Source: JBDTSW01 sp963797835 (lineage in GTDB: Bacteria; Actinomycetota; Thermoleophilia; Solirubrobacterales; 70-9). Taken from it: a stretch of DNA of 64,000 bases. The position numbers and the translations under genes were made by a program. This document shows positions 51,238 through 60,622 of the stretch, one piece after another. Under the pieces are notes generated by a model that searched no databases, had not been told where the DNA came from, and saw only the letters and a list, made by a program, of their open reading frames with translations. Every line of letters starts with the position of its first letter. Within the stretch, counting starts at the first letter, position 1. The stretch lies in the NCBI GenBank assembly GCA_963797835.1, contig CAWCRN010000003.1, positions 1-64,000 of the forward strand, given 5' to 3'.

Positions 51238-51750
51238 ATGGCGATTGCACGAACGAAGACGAGCCCCACGGCGGCGAGCGAGCCCGCGGCACCAGCCGAG
51301 GGCTCGGCCTTCCTGCTCGCCCGCCTCGGACGCGTGGCCTCGCGCCAGCTCAACGACCGGCTCGCCGAGACCGGCCTCAAGCCCCCCCAGGCGGTGATCC
51401 TGATCACGCTCCGGGACATGGGCCCGATGAACCAGCAGGCGCTCGGCGAGCGCCTGCGGATCGACGCCAGCAACCTCGTGGCGTTCCTCAACTCGCTCGA
51501 GGCCGAGGGCCTCTTGGTGCGAAAGCGCGACCCCGAGGATCGCCGCCGCCACATCGTCGAGATCACCGAGGAGGGGATCGCGCGCTGCCCCGCCTGCTTC
51601 GGGCCGGTCGCCGCGCTCGAGGGCGAGCTGCTCGCCGGACTGAGCGCCAAGGAGCAGCGGGTCCTCAACAACATGCTGGAGCGGATCCTGCAGACGATGG
51701 CGGTCGAGGAGCCCGACGAGGGCGACCCGGACCCTACGCCGCTCTCGTAA
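51238..51750 (+). CDS. MarR-family transcriptional regulator
   Basis: A 170-residue DNA-binding dimer. N-terminal 20 residues are low-complexity (TKTSPTAASEPAAPAEG); the winged helix is RLAETGLKPPQAVILITL, MNQQALGERLRIDASNLVAFLNSLEAEGLLVRKRDPEDRRRHIVEITEEG with the recognition helix and Arg-rich wing. A Cys pair (RCPACFG) near residue 118 could make it redox- or metal-sensing; that is speculative. Divergence is absent; it follows UPF0104 on the same strand and its stop overlaps the convergent PPOX remnant. Confidence 0.88.
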   Translation: MAIARTKTSPTAASEPAAPAEGSAFLLARLGRVASRQLNDRLAETGLKPPQAVILITLRDMGPMNQQALGERLRIDASNLVAFLNSLEAEGLLVRKRDPEDRRRHIVEITEEGIARCPACFGPVAALEGELLAGLSAKEQRVLNNMLERILQTMAVEEPDEGDPDPTPLS

Positions 51751-51925
51751 GGATCCGCGCCTCGCCCGAGCGCGAGAGGCGCGCGGCGGCATCGACCCCC
51801 CACGGGACGATTCGCTCGGGGTGGATCCTGCCATGCGGCGTGCCGTCGGCGCCTACGGTCGCGACCCGGGCCAGGCGGTCACCGGCGAGCAGATAGATCA
51901 GCTCGTCGTCGGTGAATGCGCTCAT
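51734..51925 (-). pseudogene. PPOX-class (F420-dependent) protein remnant with internal deletion
   Basis: Starting at ATG 51925 the sequence SAFTDDELIYLLAGDRLAR then VATVGADGTPH is the correct N-terminus of a PPOX flavin/F420 protein of about 130 residues, but it jumps directly to GRIHPERIVPWGVDAAARLS, the C-terminus. The central barrel (about 60-70 residues) is gone, in frame, leaving 63 residues and no cofactor site. Hence a remnant or a non-catalytic small protein. Ends inside the 3' end of the MarR gene. Confidence 0.6.
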
Positions 51926-52107
51926 CGCCTGACCCGGGTCATGCCGCCGGTTAGGCCCGCGCCGGCTCATCGGCGGACCTCGCAGGGGGAGAGTGCGAGA
52001 ACCGCGGCAGCCAGTCGAGCGACCGGGGCAGCTTGAAAAGCTCGCCATGCCGGAAGGGTCTCAATCGCCGGCCGCCGGCTCGATGGGGCCTCCATGCGTC
52101 CGGCGGT

Positions 52108-52118
52108 GCGGTTAACCC
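52108..52118. promoter_or_regulatory. GCGGTTAACCC site upstream of response-regulator gene
   Basis: GCGGTTAACCC, containing the palindrome GGTTAACC, 79 bases upstream of the receiver gene. The exact reverse complement occurs at 55026-55036 ahead of the small gene and MMPL pump. Possible binding site for the LuxR-type regulator encoded between them. Confidence 0.4.
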
Positions 52119-52196
52119 CCGAGGCACGGCTGGCCGGCCGTTTGCGGTGCGGGTACCCGTATTGCCGGGTGGTCTCGGGCCGGTAACAATCCGTGT

Positions 52197-52550
52197 GTGG
52201 GCAGCAGTGTTCTCATCGTCGACGACCACGCGGGCTTCCGCGCCAGCGCCAGGCAGTTGCTGGAGGCCGACGGCTTCCAGGTCATCGGCGAGGCGCCGGA
52301 CGCGATGTCGGCCCTCGCCGCGGCGCGGGACCTGGACCCGGACATCGTCCTGCTGGACATCCAGCTGCCCGACCTCGACGGGGTCCAGGCGGCGGAGCGG
52401 ATCGAGCGCAAGAACGGCAGGCCGTGCATCGTGCTCATCTCCAGCCGCGACGTCACCTATCTGGCGGGAGCGCTCGAGAAGTCCTCGGCGTGCGGCTTCA
52501 TCCCGAAGTCGGAGCTGAGCGGCGACGCGATCAGGGAGGTGGTCGCATAA
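52197..52550 (+). CDS. Single-domain response regulator (receiver only)
   Basis: A 117-residue receiver protein. GTG start gives VLIVDDHAGFRASARQLLEADGF with the acidic pair DD, phospho-acceptor Asp in DIVLLDIQLPDLDG, Thr/Ser in LISSRD, Lys in FIPKSELSG. No DNA-binding output follows; the stop comes right after the last helix. It is directly upstream of a histidine kinase gene, likely cotranscribed, and may act as a phosphate sink or connector. Confidence 0.85.
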   Translation: MGSSVLIVDDHAGFRASARQLLEADGFQVIGEAPDAMSALAAARDLDPDIVLLDIQLPDLDGVQAAERIERKNGRPCIVLISSRDVTYLAGALEKSSACGFIPKSELSGDAIREVVA

Positions 52551-52564
52551 GGCCGAGCCCGAGA

Positions 52565-54305
52565 TTGCTTTGGGGGATCGCCGTCCTGTCGGCCGTGATC
52601 GGGATCGGCCTCGTGCCGCTGCTCGCGACGTCCGAGTTCCTGACCGAGCGCGCCCTCTGGATAGTGCTCGACCTGGTGATCGGCGCCGGCTTCACCGGGG
52701 TCGGGCTGTTCGCCTGGTACCGCCGCCCCGACAACCGCGTCGGGCATGCTGATGGTCATCACCGCGTTCGCCTGGTACCTGGCGGTCGCGGGGAACACCG
52801 ACGTCTCCCTCCTGTTCACGATCGGGACGCTCGGGAGCAACCTCTTTGCGGCGACCGCCATCCACCTTCTGCTGGCGTTCCCGTCGGGCCGGCTCCTGGA
52901 GACCGTGGACCGGGCGATAGTCGGCGTCGCCTATCTCACGACCACGATCGGGTGGCTTCCGTTCGCCCTCTACTTCGACCCGCGCGTCTTCGACTGCGCG
53001 GATTGCCCGGAGAACCTGCTCGTGGTCGAGCCCGACCTCTCGCTGGTGGCAACGTACCTGGACGTCATCGGGGTGGTCGGGATCGTCGTCATGGTCTCCA
53101 CCCTCCTGCGGCTTGCGCAGCGCTGGCGGTCGGCGAACGCCCCGCTCCGCCGCGCGGTCGGGCCCGTCTTCCTCGCCGGCGGCGGGCTGCTGGTCGGCCT
53201 CGCGACCCTGCTAGCGGTCGGCCTGGCCGAGCCCACCGACTATCACACCATCACCAAGGTCGTCTTCTACGCCTGCGTGATCCCGTTCGGCCTCGTCCCG
53301 TACCTGTTCCTCGCCGGCCTCGTGCGCGGGCGTTGGATCCGGGGCCGCGGCGTCGGGGCGCTGATCAGCCGCCTCGGCGAGGCGCCGCGCGCCGGCGGGC
53401 TGCGCCATGAGCTGGCGCGCGCCCTCGGCGACCCCACGCTGGAGCTGGCGTACTGGCTCCCGGAGTCCGAGCACTACGTCGACGCCGAGGGGCGGCCATT
53501 CGAGCTGCCGGTCAACTCCGCCACCCGCGCCGTCAGCGAGGTCGAGCGCGACGGCCGGCCGATCGCGGCGATCGTCCACGACGCGGCGCTGCTGGAGGAC
53601 GAGTGGCACGTCCGGGCCGCCACCGGCGCCGCCGCGCTGGCCCTGGAGAACGAGCAGCTTCAGGCCGAGCTGCGGGCGAAGGTCGAGGAGCTGCGCGCCT
53701 CGCGCCAGCACATGATCCAGTTCGGCCTGCGCGAGCGCCGGCGCCTCGAAAGAGACCTGCACGACGGCGCGCAGCAGCGCCTGGTGTCGCTGGCCCTCGA
53801 CCTGCGCCTGGCCCAGCAGAAGCTGGACCACGATCCCCATGAGGCGCAGCGGCTGCTCGAGCGCTCCCGCGACGAGCTGGAGGAGACGCTCAACGAGCTG
53901 CGCGAGCTCGCGCGCGGGATCCACCCGGCGGTGCTCTCCGACCGCGGCCTGGGCCCCGCCGTGGAGGCGCTCGCCCACCGGGCGCCGCTCCCCGTCGAGG
54001 TCTCGGAGCTCCCCTCCGAGCGGCTCCCCGAGCAGGTCGAGCTGGCCGCCTACTTCGTCGTCGCGGAGGCGCTGACGAACGTGGCCAAGTACGCGGGCGC
54101 CAGCCACGCGTCCGTCGGCGTGGCCAAGCACAACGGGCAGCTGATGGTGGAGATCGCCGACGACGGCGTCGGGGGCGCCGACCCCGAGCAGGGGACCGGG
54201 CTGCGCGGGCTCGCCGCCAGGCTGGACATCATCGAGGGCCGGCTCGAGGTCGCCTCCGAGCCGGGCCGGGGCACCATGGTGAGGGCGAGGATCCCGTGCG
54301 GGTAG
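52565..54305 (+). CDS. Membrane sensor histidine kinase, HisKA_3 type (one frameshift)
   Basis: About 580 residues. TTG 52565 begins a membrane N-terminus of several helices (LLWGIAVLSAVIGIGLVPLL, LVIGAGFTGVGLFAWYRRPDNRVG); one extra base near 52742-52746 breaks the frame, then MLMVITAFAWYLAVAGNTD continues. A long soluble GAF-like linker follows, then dimerisation/phospho-acceptor LERDLHDGAQQRLVSLALDL (His), and HATPase EALTNVAKYAGAS, DDGVGGADPEQGTGLRGL. The end overlaps the NarL-type regulator start. It is the cognate kinase of the 54296 gene. Confidence 0.83.
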
Positions 54306-54940
54306 TCGTCGCCGACGACTCAGTCCTCTTCCGCGAGGGGATCATCCGCCTGCTCGAGGACGCGGGCTACGAGGTGGTCGGCCAGGCGGGCGACGCCGAG
54401 GACCTGGTCCGCAAGGTGAAGGCCCATAAGCCCGACGCCGCCGTGGTCGACATCAGGATGCCCCCGACCAACACCGACGACGGGCTGCGCGCCGCCCGCC
54501 AGATCCGCGAGGAGGTGCCGGGCTGCGGCGTCCTGGTCCTCAGCCAGTACGTCGAGGAGGGCTACGCCCTCGACCTCGTCGCCGAGAGCGCCGAGGGGGT
54601 CGGATACCTGCTCAAGGACCGGGTCGCCGAGGTCGAGCGCTTCACCGACGCCGTCCGCCGGGTCGCCGACGGTGGCTCGGCGCTCGACCCCGAGGTCGTC
54701 TCCCAGCTGCTCGGCCGCCACCGCCGCGACGACCCGCTCGAGGAGCTGACCGCCCGCGAGCGGGAGGTGCTCGAGCTGATGGCCGAGGGGCGCTCGAACC
54801 GCGCCGTCGCCGAGCAGCTCGTGATCACCGAGCGCGCGGTCGAGAAGCACGTCACCAGCATCTTCTCCAAGCTCGACCTCCCCCCCACCGCCGAGGATCA
54901 CCGCCGGGTGCTGGCGGTGCTGCGGTTCCTCCGGGCCTGA
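54296..54940 (+). CDS. NarL/LuxR-type response regulator
   Basis: A 214-residue regulator. Receiver: VVVADDSVLFREGIIRLLEDAGYEVVG with DD, phospho-Asp in AAVVDIRMPP, Ser in LVLSQYVEE, Lys in GYLLKDRV. C-terminal LuxR helix-turn-helix: LTAREREVLELMAEGRSNRAVAEQLVITERAVEKHVTSIFSKLDL. GTG 54296 overlaps the last 10 bases of the kinase gene, so they form an operon. Candidate sites: GCGGTTAACCC copies at 52108 and 55026. Confidence 0.92.
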   Translation: MRVVVADDSVLFREGIIRLLEDAGYEVVGQAGDAEDLVRKVKAHKPDAAVVDIRMPPTNTDDGLRAARQIREEVPGCGVLVLSQYVEEGYALDLVAESAEGVGYLLKDRVAEVERFTDAVRRVADGGSALDPEVVSQLLGRHRRDDPLEELTAREREVLELMAEGRSNRAVAEQLVITERAVEKHVTSIFSKLDLPPTAEDHRRVLAVLRFLRA

Positions 54941-54970
54941 GTCGAGCGATGAATTCGGGGCCGCGGGCTG

Positions 54971-55013
54971 GTCACATACTCGATGGCCCGATACGTCACA
55001 TATTCGATGGCCC
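54971..55013. repeat. Tandem direct repeat upstream of small gene and MMPL pump
   Basis: GTCACATACTCGATGGCCC (54971-54989) and GTCACATATTCGATGGCCC (54995-55013): 19-base units differing at one base, repeating every 24 bases. It lies in the intergenic region after the response regulator. Spacing of just over two helical turns fits two regulator monomers or dimers on the same face. Confidence 0.6.
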
Positions 55014-55025
55014 CACACCGAACAC

Positions 55026-55036
55026 GGGTTAACCGC
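55026..55036. promoter_or_regulatory. GGGTTAACCGC site upstream of the small gene and MMPL pump
   Basis: Exact reverse complement of the 52108-52118 site. It sits 63 bases before the small gene start and 13 bases after the tandem direct repeat. Confidence 0.4.
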
Positions 55037-55098
55037 ACCCCCGAATGCCAGCTAGCCGCATTGGTCCCGGGCGCCCCTGGTGGGAGGCTCAAGCGGTG

Positions 55099-55329
55099 AT
55101 GTCCCACCACCAGATCTTCGCCCCGATGACCGCGGCCGACGCGCGCGAGCACATCACCGACCTCGAGGCCGAGCGGGCGCTCGCCCGCGTCACCGGCATC
55201 GCGGAGATCGCCGCTTACATGGACGACCTCGACGAAGAGCTCGACGAGTGGCGCCACCACTACGCGGTGGCGGCCGTGACCGAGATCGCGACCCTGCGCG
55301 GCGAGCTCTTCGGTCCCGACATCGGCTGA
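55099..55329 (+). CDS. Small hypothetical protein upstream of MMPL gene
   Basis: About 76 residues from ATG 55099 (MSHHQIFAPMTAADAREHIT), with GGGAGG 11 bases before. The remainder is acidic and helical (DLEAERALARVTGIAEIAAY, DDLDEELDEWRHHYAVAAV). No family recognised. It follows two direct repeats and precedes an MMPL transporter by 32 bases on the same strand, so they are likely cotranscribed. Could be a small modulator of the transporter. Confidence 0.55.
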   Translation: MSHHQIFAPMTAADAREHITDLEAERALARVTGIAEIAAYMDDLDEELDEWRHHYAVAAVTEIATLRGELFGPDIG

Positions 55330-55361
55330 TCCTGAAACCAACCCCGACCGGAGGCAACTAG

Positions 55362-57518
55362 ATGTCATCGCTCACCCGCTGGGTCCTCGCCCACAAGCGC
55401 ACCGTCGTCATCTCCTGGATCATGCTCACGATCGCCGGGATGGCCGCCGCCGGCCCCGCCTCCGACGCGCTCGAGGCCGAGTTCTCGGTCCCCGACAAGG
55501 AGGGCTGGGAGACCAACGTCGCGATCGCGGAGCGCTATCAGGGGACCGGCGGCGACACCGCGCCGCTGATCCCGGTCGTGACCCTGCCCGAGGGCGAGTC
55601 GGTCGACTCGCCGGCGGTCCGCTCCGACCTCGAGGCGCTCGACGAGCGCCTGGCGCAGAACCTTCCCGCGGCCCGGATCGCGTCCTACGCCTCCACCGGC
55701 GACGACGCCTTCGTCTCCAAGGACGGATCCACGACCTTCGCGCTCGTCTACCCGCAGCCGGACCCGAACTCCGCCTTCGGCGAGAACCCCGCGGCCGAGG
55801 AGGCTGCGAGCGCGGCGCTCGCGGACGTTACCGTCGCCGGTGAGCAGGTGAAGCTGACCGGGTTCGACGCCCTGTTCGAGGACTCCGGCGCCGACAGCGA
55901 GGGCCCCGGCGTCCTGGTAGAGGCGCTGCTGGGCGGTGTGGGCGCGCTGGCCGTGCTGGCCTTCGTCTTCGCGTCGTTCCTGGCGCTCGTGCCGATCCTG
56001 ATGGCGGTCGTCTCGATCATGACCACCTTCCTGCTCCTCCTCGTCCTGACCGAGCTGACCACCGTCTCGCCGATCGTGCAGTTCCTGATCGCCCTGCTGG
56101 GCCTGGGGATCGCGATCGACTACTCGCTGATCGTCGTCTCGCGCTGGCGTGAGGAGCGCACCCACGGGCATTCGGGCGAGGAGGCCGTCCAGCGTGCGAT
56201 GGAGACGGCCGGGCGCGCCGTCGTGTTCAGCGGGATCACGGTCGCGATCGGCCTGCTGGCCCTGATCGCGCTGCCGCTGCCGTTCCTGCGCTCGATGGGG
56301 TACGGCGGGATGCTGATCCCGCTCGTCTCGACCCTGGCGGCGATCACCCTGCTGCCGGTGGTTCTCGCGAAGGCGGGGGCGCGCCTCGACTGGCCCCACC
56401 GGCGCACCGACGACAAGGCCAGCCGCGCCTGGACCCGCTGGGCCGAGGCTGTCGCGCGGCGGCGCTGGCTGGCCGCCGGCGCCGGGATGGCCGTGGTCCT
56501 CGCGCTGGTTCTGGCCGCGACCAACCTCCAGCTCGGCGCCTCCGACGCCGACACCGTCACTAGCTCAGGCGAGTCCTACGAGGGCCTGGTGGCCCTCGAG
56601 GACGCCGGGATCGGCGAGGGCTCGCTGCTCCCGCACGAGATCCTGATCGAGCGCGACACCGACCCGGAGCAGGTGGCGGCCGACCTCAACGAGGTCGAGG
56701 GCATCCACGGCGCCGTCGCCCCAGAGGACGAATCGTGGCGCCGCGACGGGACCGCCGTCGTCGAGGCGATCCCGATCCCCGACTCCGGCTCCGACGCGGG
56801 CGAGGCGACGCTCGATGCTGTGCGCGACACCGCGCACGCGGCCGGATCCGACGTCCGGGTCGGCGGCCAGCCCGCGGCCAACGACGACTTCATCGACGCG
56901 GTCTACGGCAGCTTCCCGCTGATGGTCGCGCTGATCACGATCACCACCTTCATCCTGCTGGCGCGGGCCTTCCGCTCGCTGCTCCTGCCGGCGAAGGCGA
57001 TCGTCCTCAACGTGCTCAGCGTCGCCGCCGCCTGGGGCGTGCTGGTGCTGGTCTGGCAGGAGGGCTTCGGCTCCGAGCTGATCTGGGGCATCGAGGCGAC
57101 GGGCTCGATCCCGTCGTGGATGCCGCTCATGATCTTCGCCTTCCTGTTCGGCCTCTCGATGGACTACGAGGTCTTCATCCTCTCCCGGATGCGGGAGGAG
57201 TACGACCGAACCGGCTCGACCGACACGGCGGTCATCCAGGGCATCGGCCGCACCGGCCGCCTGGTCACCAGCGCCGCGCTGATCATGTTCCTGTCCTTCG
57301 TCGCGTTGGCGTCGAGCCCGGGCACGGACCTGAAGATGTTCGCGACCGGCCTGGGCGCGGGGATCCTGCTCGACGCGACCGTAATCCGGGCCCTGATCGT
57401 GCCCGCTGTGATGTCCCTGATGGGCCGCTGGAACTGGTGGCTGCCCCCGGGCCCGGCGAAGCTGCTGCGGGTGAAGCCGTCGGCGCTGCGCCCGGCGGGC
57501 GCCGAGGCGGACGGTTGA
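55362..57518 (+). CDS. MMPL-family RND transporter
   Basis: A 718-residue inner-membrane pump, proton-driven, exporting lipids or drugs. ATG 55362 with GGAGG 8 bases ahead. Twelve helices in two symmetrical halves; key repeated motifs GLGIAIDYSLIVVSRWREE and FGLSMDYEVFILSRMREEY carry the membrane Asp-Tyr of the proton relay. Extracytoplasmic loops are LEAEFSVPDKEGWETNVAIAE and EGSLLPHEILIERDTD. Full length for actinobacterial MMPL-type proteins. The following HK gene is convergent. Confidence 0.9.
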   Translation: MSSLTRWVLAHKRTVVISWIMLTIAGMAAAGPASDALEAEFSVPDKEGWETNVAIAERYQGTGGDTAPLIPVVTLPEGESVDSPAVRSDLEALDERLAQNLPAARIASYASTGDDAFVSKDGSTTFALVYPQPDPNSAFGENPAAEEAASAALADVTVAGEQVKLTGFDALFEDSGADSEGPGVLVEALLGGVGALAVLAFVFASFLALVPILMAVVSIMTTFLLLLVLTELTTVSPIVQFLIALLGLGIAIDYSLIVVSRWREERTHGHSGEEAVQRAMETAGRAVVFSGITVAIGLLALIALPLPFLRSMGYGGMLIPLVSTLAAITLLPVVLAKAGARLDWPHRRTDDKASRAWTRWAEAVARRRWLAAGAGMAVVLALVLAATNLQLGASDADTVTSSGESYEGLVALEDAGIGEGSLLPHEILIERDTDPEQVAADLNEVEGIHGAVAPEDESWRRDGTAVVEAIPIPDSGSDAGEATLDAVRDTAHAAGSDVRVGGQPAANDDFIDAVYGSFPLMVALITITTFILLARAFRSLLLPAKAIVLNVLSVAAAWGVLVLVWQEGFGSELIWGIEATGSIPSWMPLMIFAFLFGLSMDYEVFILSRMREEYDRTGSTDTAVIQGIGRTGRLVTSAALIMFLSFVALASSPGTDLKMFATGLGAGILLDATVIRALIVPAVMSLMGRWNWWLPPGPAKLLRVKPSALRPAGAEADG

Positions 57519-57522
57519 GCGC

Positions 57523-57555
57523 AGCCGCGGCGGGCTTCTTCGCGCCGCCGCGGCT
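57523..57555. terminator. Hairpin between convergent MMPL and histidine-kinase genes
   Basis: AGCCGCGGCGG (57523-57533) and CCGCCGCGGCT (57545-57555) form an 11-bp stem around an 11-base loop, immediately after the MMPL stop and overlapping the kinase's last codons. Probably stops transcription from both sides; no U-run. Confidence 0.55.
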
Positions 57556-59297
57556 ACGCGCAGGGGATGCTGGCCCGCACGGTGGTGCCGCGCCCGCGCT
57601 GGGAATCAACCTCGAGGTTGCCCTCGAGCGCTGCGACCCGGTCCAGCAGCCCGCGAAGGCCGGTTCCCCGCTCGGGATCGGCGCCGCCGATGCCGTCGTC
57701 GGAGACCTCGACCACGATGCGCCCGTCGTCGCGCCTCACGTTGACGTTCGCGTGGCTCGCCCGCGAGTACTTGGCGACGTTCGTGAGCGCCTCGGCCACG
57801 ACGAAGTAAGCGGCCGACTCGACCCCCTCGGGCAGGCGTTCGCCGGTCGCGGCGTCGAGCTCGACCGGTAGCGGTGCACGCTTCGCGAGCGCAAGCAGTG
57901 CGGCGTCGAGGCCGCGATCCGAGAGCACCGACGGGTGGAGGCCGCTCGCGAGCTCGCGGAGCTCCTCGAGCGCCTGGTTCAGCTCGGCGCGCGCGGACTC
58001 CAGCTCCCGCGCCGCGTCGGAATCGGCGTCGAGGTCCGAGCGGACCATGCGCAGTCGCAGCGCGAGCGATACCAGGCGCTGCTGCGGCGCCATCGTGGAG
58101 GTCGCGCTCCAGCCGGCGCCGGGCCGCGTCGCTCGACTCCACGATCCGGGCGCGGGAGGCGCTCAGCTCCACGACCTTCGCGCGCAGCTCGCCGCCCAGC
58201 CTCTCGTTCTCGAGCGCGAGCTGCGTGGCCGCGCCGACCGCCCGGACCAGCTCGCGCTGGTCCTCGAGGGTGGCGTCGTGGATCACCACCGCCACGCGCT
58301 CACCGCCGTGCTCGAGCGGCGTGGCGGCTCGGCCCGACCCGGCTGGCGGAAGCTCCACCGGCCTGCCCTCCGCATCGACGTACCCTCCGCCGGGCAACGG
58401 GTAGGCCAGCTCCAGCGAGGTGTCCTCGAGCGCCTCGGCGAGGGCGTGGGCCATGTCACTCTGGCCCGCGCTGGCGTCCCCGAGGCGCGCCACCACCTCG
58501 CTCAGGGCCGTTGCCTCGACGACCCGGGTGCGCACCAGCCCGGCCCAGAAGGCGAACGGCACGGTGGCCAGGACCACGATCCGCGCCTCCTCGAGCCGCT
58601 CGATCAGCGCCTCGTCCATGCCGGCCAGCAGGGCCGCGTACCAGGCGCCGAGGAGCGCCATCACGAGCCCGCCTGTGATCAGCACAGGGGCGAGTGCTCG
58701 GCGCTGCGACCCCCGCGCCGCGCGCCAGCGCCGCACCAGCACCACCGCGAGTGCCGCCAGCAGGACCAGCCCGAGCCAGTAGCGAAAGCGGCTGACGTCC
58801 GCTGACACCTCGGGGTCGCCCACGATCAAGAGCGGGTTCTCCGGCAGCCCCATCGCGGCCGTGTCGATGAACAGCACGGTCTGCAGCGGGTGGATGACCG
58901 CGGCGCTCAGGTAGGTCGCCACCACGAGGCCGCGCTCGAGGTTGCTGCGCAGGATCCCGCTCGGGAAGGCGAGCAGCAGGTGGTAGAGCAGGGCCCACTG
59001 GAGGGCGATCGTCAGCAGGCCGGTGATGAAGATCCACGGCTCGGTCGAGACCCGAAGCGCCGCCAGGCAAGCGCTGAAGCCGACCGCTGTCATCAGCGCG
59101 CCGACGCGGTTCTCGGGGCGGCGCAGCCAGACGAGGATGCCGGTCCCGATGAACGCCCAGCCGGTCAGCGGGCCGAAGACGGCGATCAGCCAACGCTGGT
59201 GGCCGCCCTCGTTCGCCAGCGCCAGCGCCAGCGGCACCGCGCCGGCCATGAAGCCAACCGCCGCGAGGGCGATCAAAGCTCGCCGCAATCCGCTCAT
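57554..59297 (-). CDS. Membrane sensor histidine kinase, HisKA_3 type (one frameshift)
   Basis: About 580 residues, paralogous to the 52565 kinase: several N-terminal helices (LIALAAVGFMAGAVPLALAL, HLLLAFPSG), a GAF-like middle, phospho-acceptor LERDLHDGA then QQRLVSLALRLRMV, and HATPase EALTNVAKYSRAS, DDGIGGADPERGTGLRGL. One inserted/missing base near 58084-58091 splits HDGA from QQRL. Its own response regulator is not adjacent, so it may signal to the 54296 or 52197 regulator. Transcribed towards the MMPL gene. Confidence 0.83.
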
Positions 59298-59558
59298 CGC
59301 GGGTTCAATTGTGGCGCTTTTGCGCGCCGCGGCGGCCCACCGATGAATTTCGGGAACGGGGCCGGTCTATAGGGGCGAGATCGTTATCTTGCAGACGGCG
59401 CCGTCCCGCGCCCAACCCCCGAATCCGGCGCTCACGCCGCCGGCACGAGCGGGGGCAAAGGGGGCCCGAGCCCTCGGGACGCCGGTCAGAAGTTGCCCTT
59501 TCCGGCGGGGCGTCGTGAGCGTGAGTCGCGGTGCCGCCGCCCTCGAGAGGAGCACCAG

Positions 59559-60233
59559 ATGACCACGCAGAGATCGTTCAAGCGCCTCGTCCGGGCGCGG
59601 ATGGAGAAGACCGGCGAGAGCTACACGGCGGCGCGCGCGTCGCTCTTGGCCGCGGCGGAGCCGAAGGCGGCCGAGGGCGTCGCCCTCCCCGTGTCCGACG
59701 AGGTGATCGCCCGCCGCACGGGGCGCAGCTGGGAGGAGTGGTTCGACCTGCTCGACGAGTGGGGCGCGCTCGAGCGCCCGCACCCGGAGATCGCCACCTG
59801 GCTTCGCGAGGAGCAGGAGATCGACGGCTGGTCGGCCCAGTCGGTGACGGTCGGCTACGAGCGCGCCCGGGCCGGGCGCGCCGTGGGCGAGCACGCCGAC
59901 GGCTTCGCCATCACGGCCCAGAAGACGGTGGGCGCACCGGTCGACCGTCTCTTCGACGCGTTCGTCGACGAGACGCTGCGCGAGCGCTGGCTGCCCGACG
60001 GCAAGCTCCGCGAGCGAACCTCCACCAAGCCGAGGTCGGCCCGGTTCGACTGGGGTGATGGGCCGACGCGGGTGATCGTCGGGTTCGAGGCGAAGGGCGA
60101 GGACAGGAGCACGGTCGCGCTCGCGCACGAGCGGCTTGCCGACGCCGCGGAGGCCGACCGGATGAAGGCGTACTGGCGCGAGCGCGTGGCCGCGCTCAAG
60201 CCGCTGCTCGAGGGAGGTGAGAACGATGCCTGA
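59559..60233 (+). CDS. SRPBCC/AHSA1-like protein with DUF4287-type N-terminus
   Basis: A 224-residue protein. ATG 59559 follows GAGAGGAGCACC and begins the recognised part; N-terminal MTTQRSFKRLVRARMEKTGE and ESYTAARASLLAA is DUF4287-like, WEEWFDLLDEWGALERPHPEIATWLREEQEIDGWSAQSVTVGYERARG-type residues occupy the middle, and KTVGAPVDRLFDAFVDETLRERWLP with RFDWGDGPTRVIVGFEAKG is the SRPBCC part. It binds a hydrophobic ligand or regulates; function unknown. Overlaps the next gene by 8 bases. Confidence 0.72.
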   Translation: MTTQRSFKRLVRARMEKTGESYTAARASLLAAAEPKAAEGVALPVSDEVIARRTGRSWEEWFDLLDEWGALERPHPEIATWLREEQEIDGWSAQSVTVGYERARAGRAVGEHADGFAITAQKTVGAPVDRLFDAFVDETLRERWLPDGKLRERTSTKPRSARFDWGDGPTRVIVGFEAKGEDRSTVALAHERLADAAEADRMKAYWRERVAALKPLLEGGENDA

Positions 60234-60618
60234 CGTCGAAGTCCTGGCTGTCCTCGCCGCGACGGTTGCGGCATTCGTCCTGGGCGGGGCCTACTACGCC
60301 GTTCTCGGCGAGCAGCTCGCCACGGTCAGCGAGGCCGCCGCCGCAGGCGAGCAGGCGCCGCCGTGGGTGCTCGGGGTCGAGCTCCTGCGCTGCCTGGTCC
60401 TGGCGGCGGTGGTGGCCGGCCTCGCCTCGCAGGGCGAGATCGACGAGGTCGCCGGCGGGCTGGCCCTCGGGCTCGCGCTGTGGGTCGGGTTCCCGGCCGT
60501 GTTGTGGACGGGCGCGGTGATCCACGAGAACGCGCCGCTCAAGCTCGCGGCGATCCACGCCGGCGACTGGCTCGTGAAGCTGCTCGCCGTCGCGGTGATC
60601 GTGGCCGTCTTGCAGTGA
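60226..60618 (+). CDS. DUF1761 membrane protein
   Basis: A 130-residue protein of four helices. ATG 60226 is supported by AGGGAGGTGA at 6-15 bases; it overlaps the previous TGA. LAVLAATVAAFVLGGAYYAVLG opens the family; LLRCLVLAAVVAGLASQG and ALWVGFPAVLWTGAVIHENAPLKLAAIHAGDWLVKLL complete it (DUF1761 conserved GxxYxxLG and the H-N/D block). No known function. Expressed with the SRPBCC gene. Confidence 0.78.
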   Translation: MPDVEVLAVLAATVAAFVLGGAYYAVLGEQLATVSEAAAAGEQAPPWVLGVELLRCLVLAAVVAGLASQGEIDEVAGGLALGLALWVGFPAVLWTGAVIHENAPLKLAAIHAGDWLVKLLAVAVIVAVLQ

Positions 60619-60622
60619 GCAG

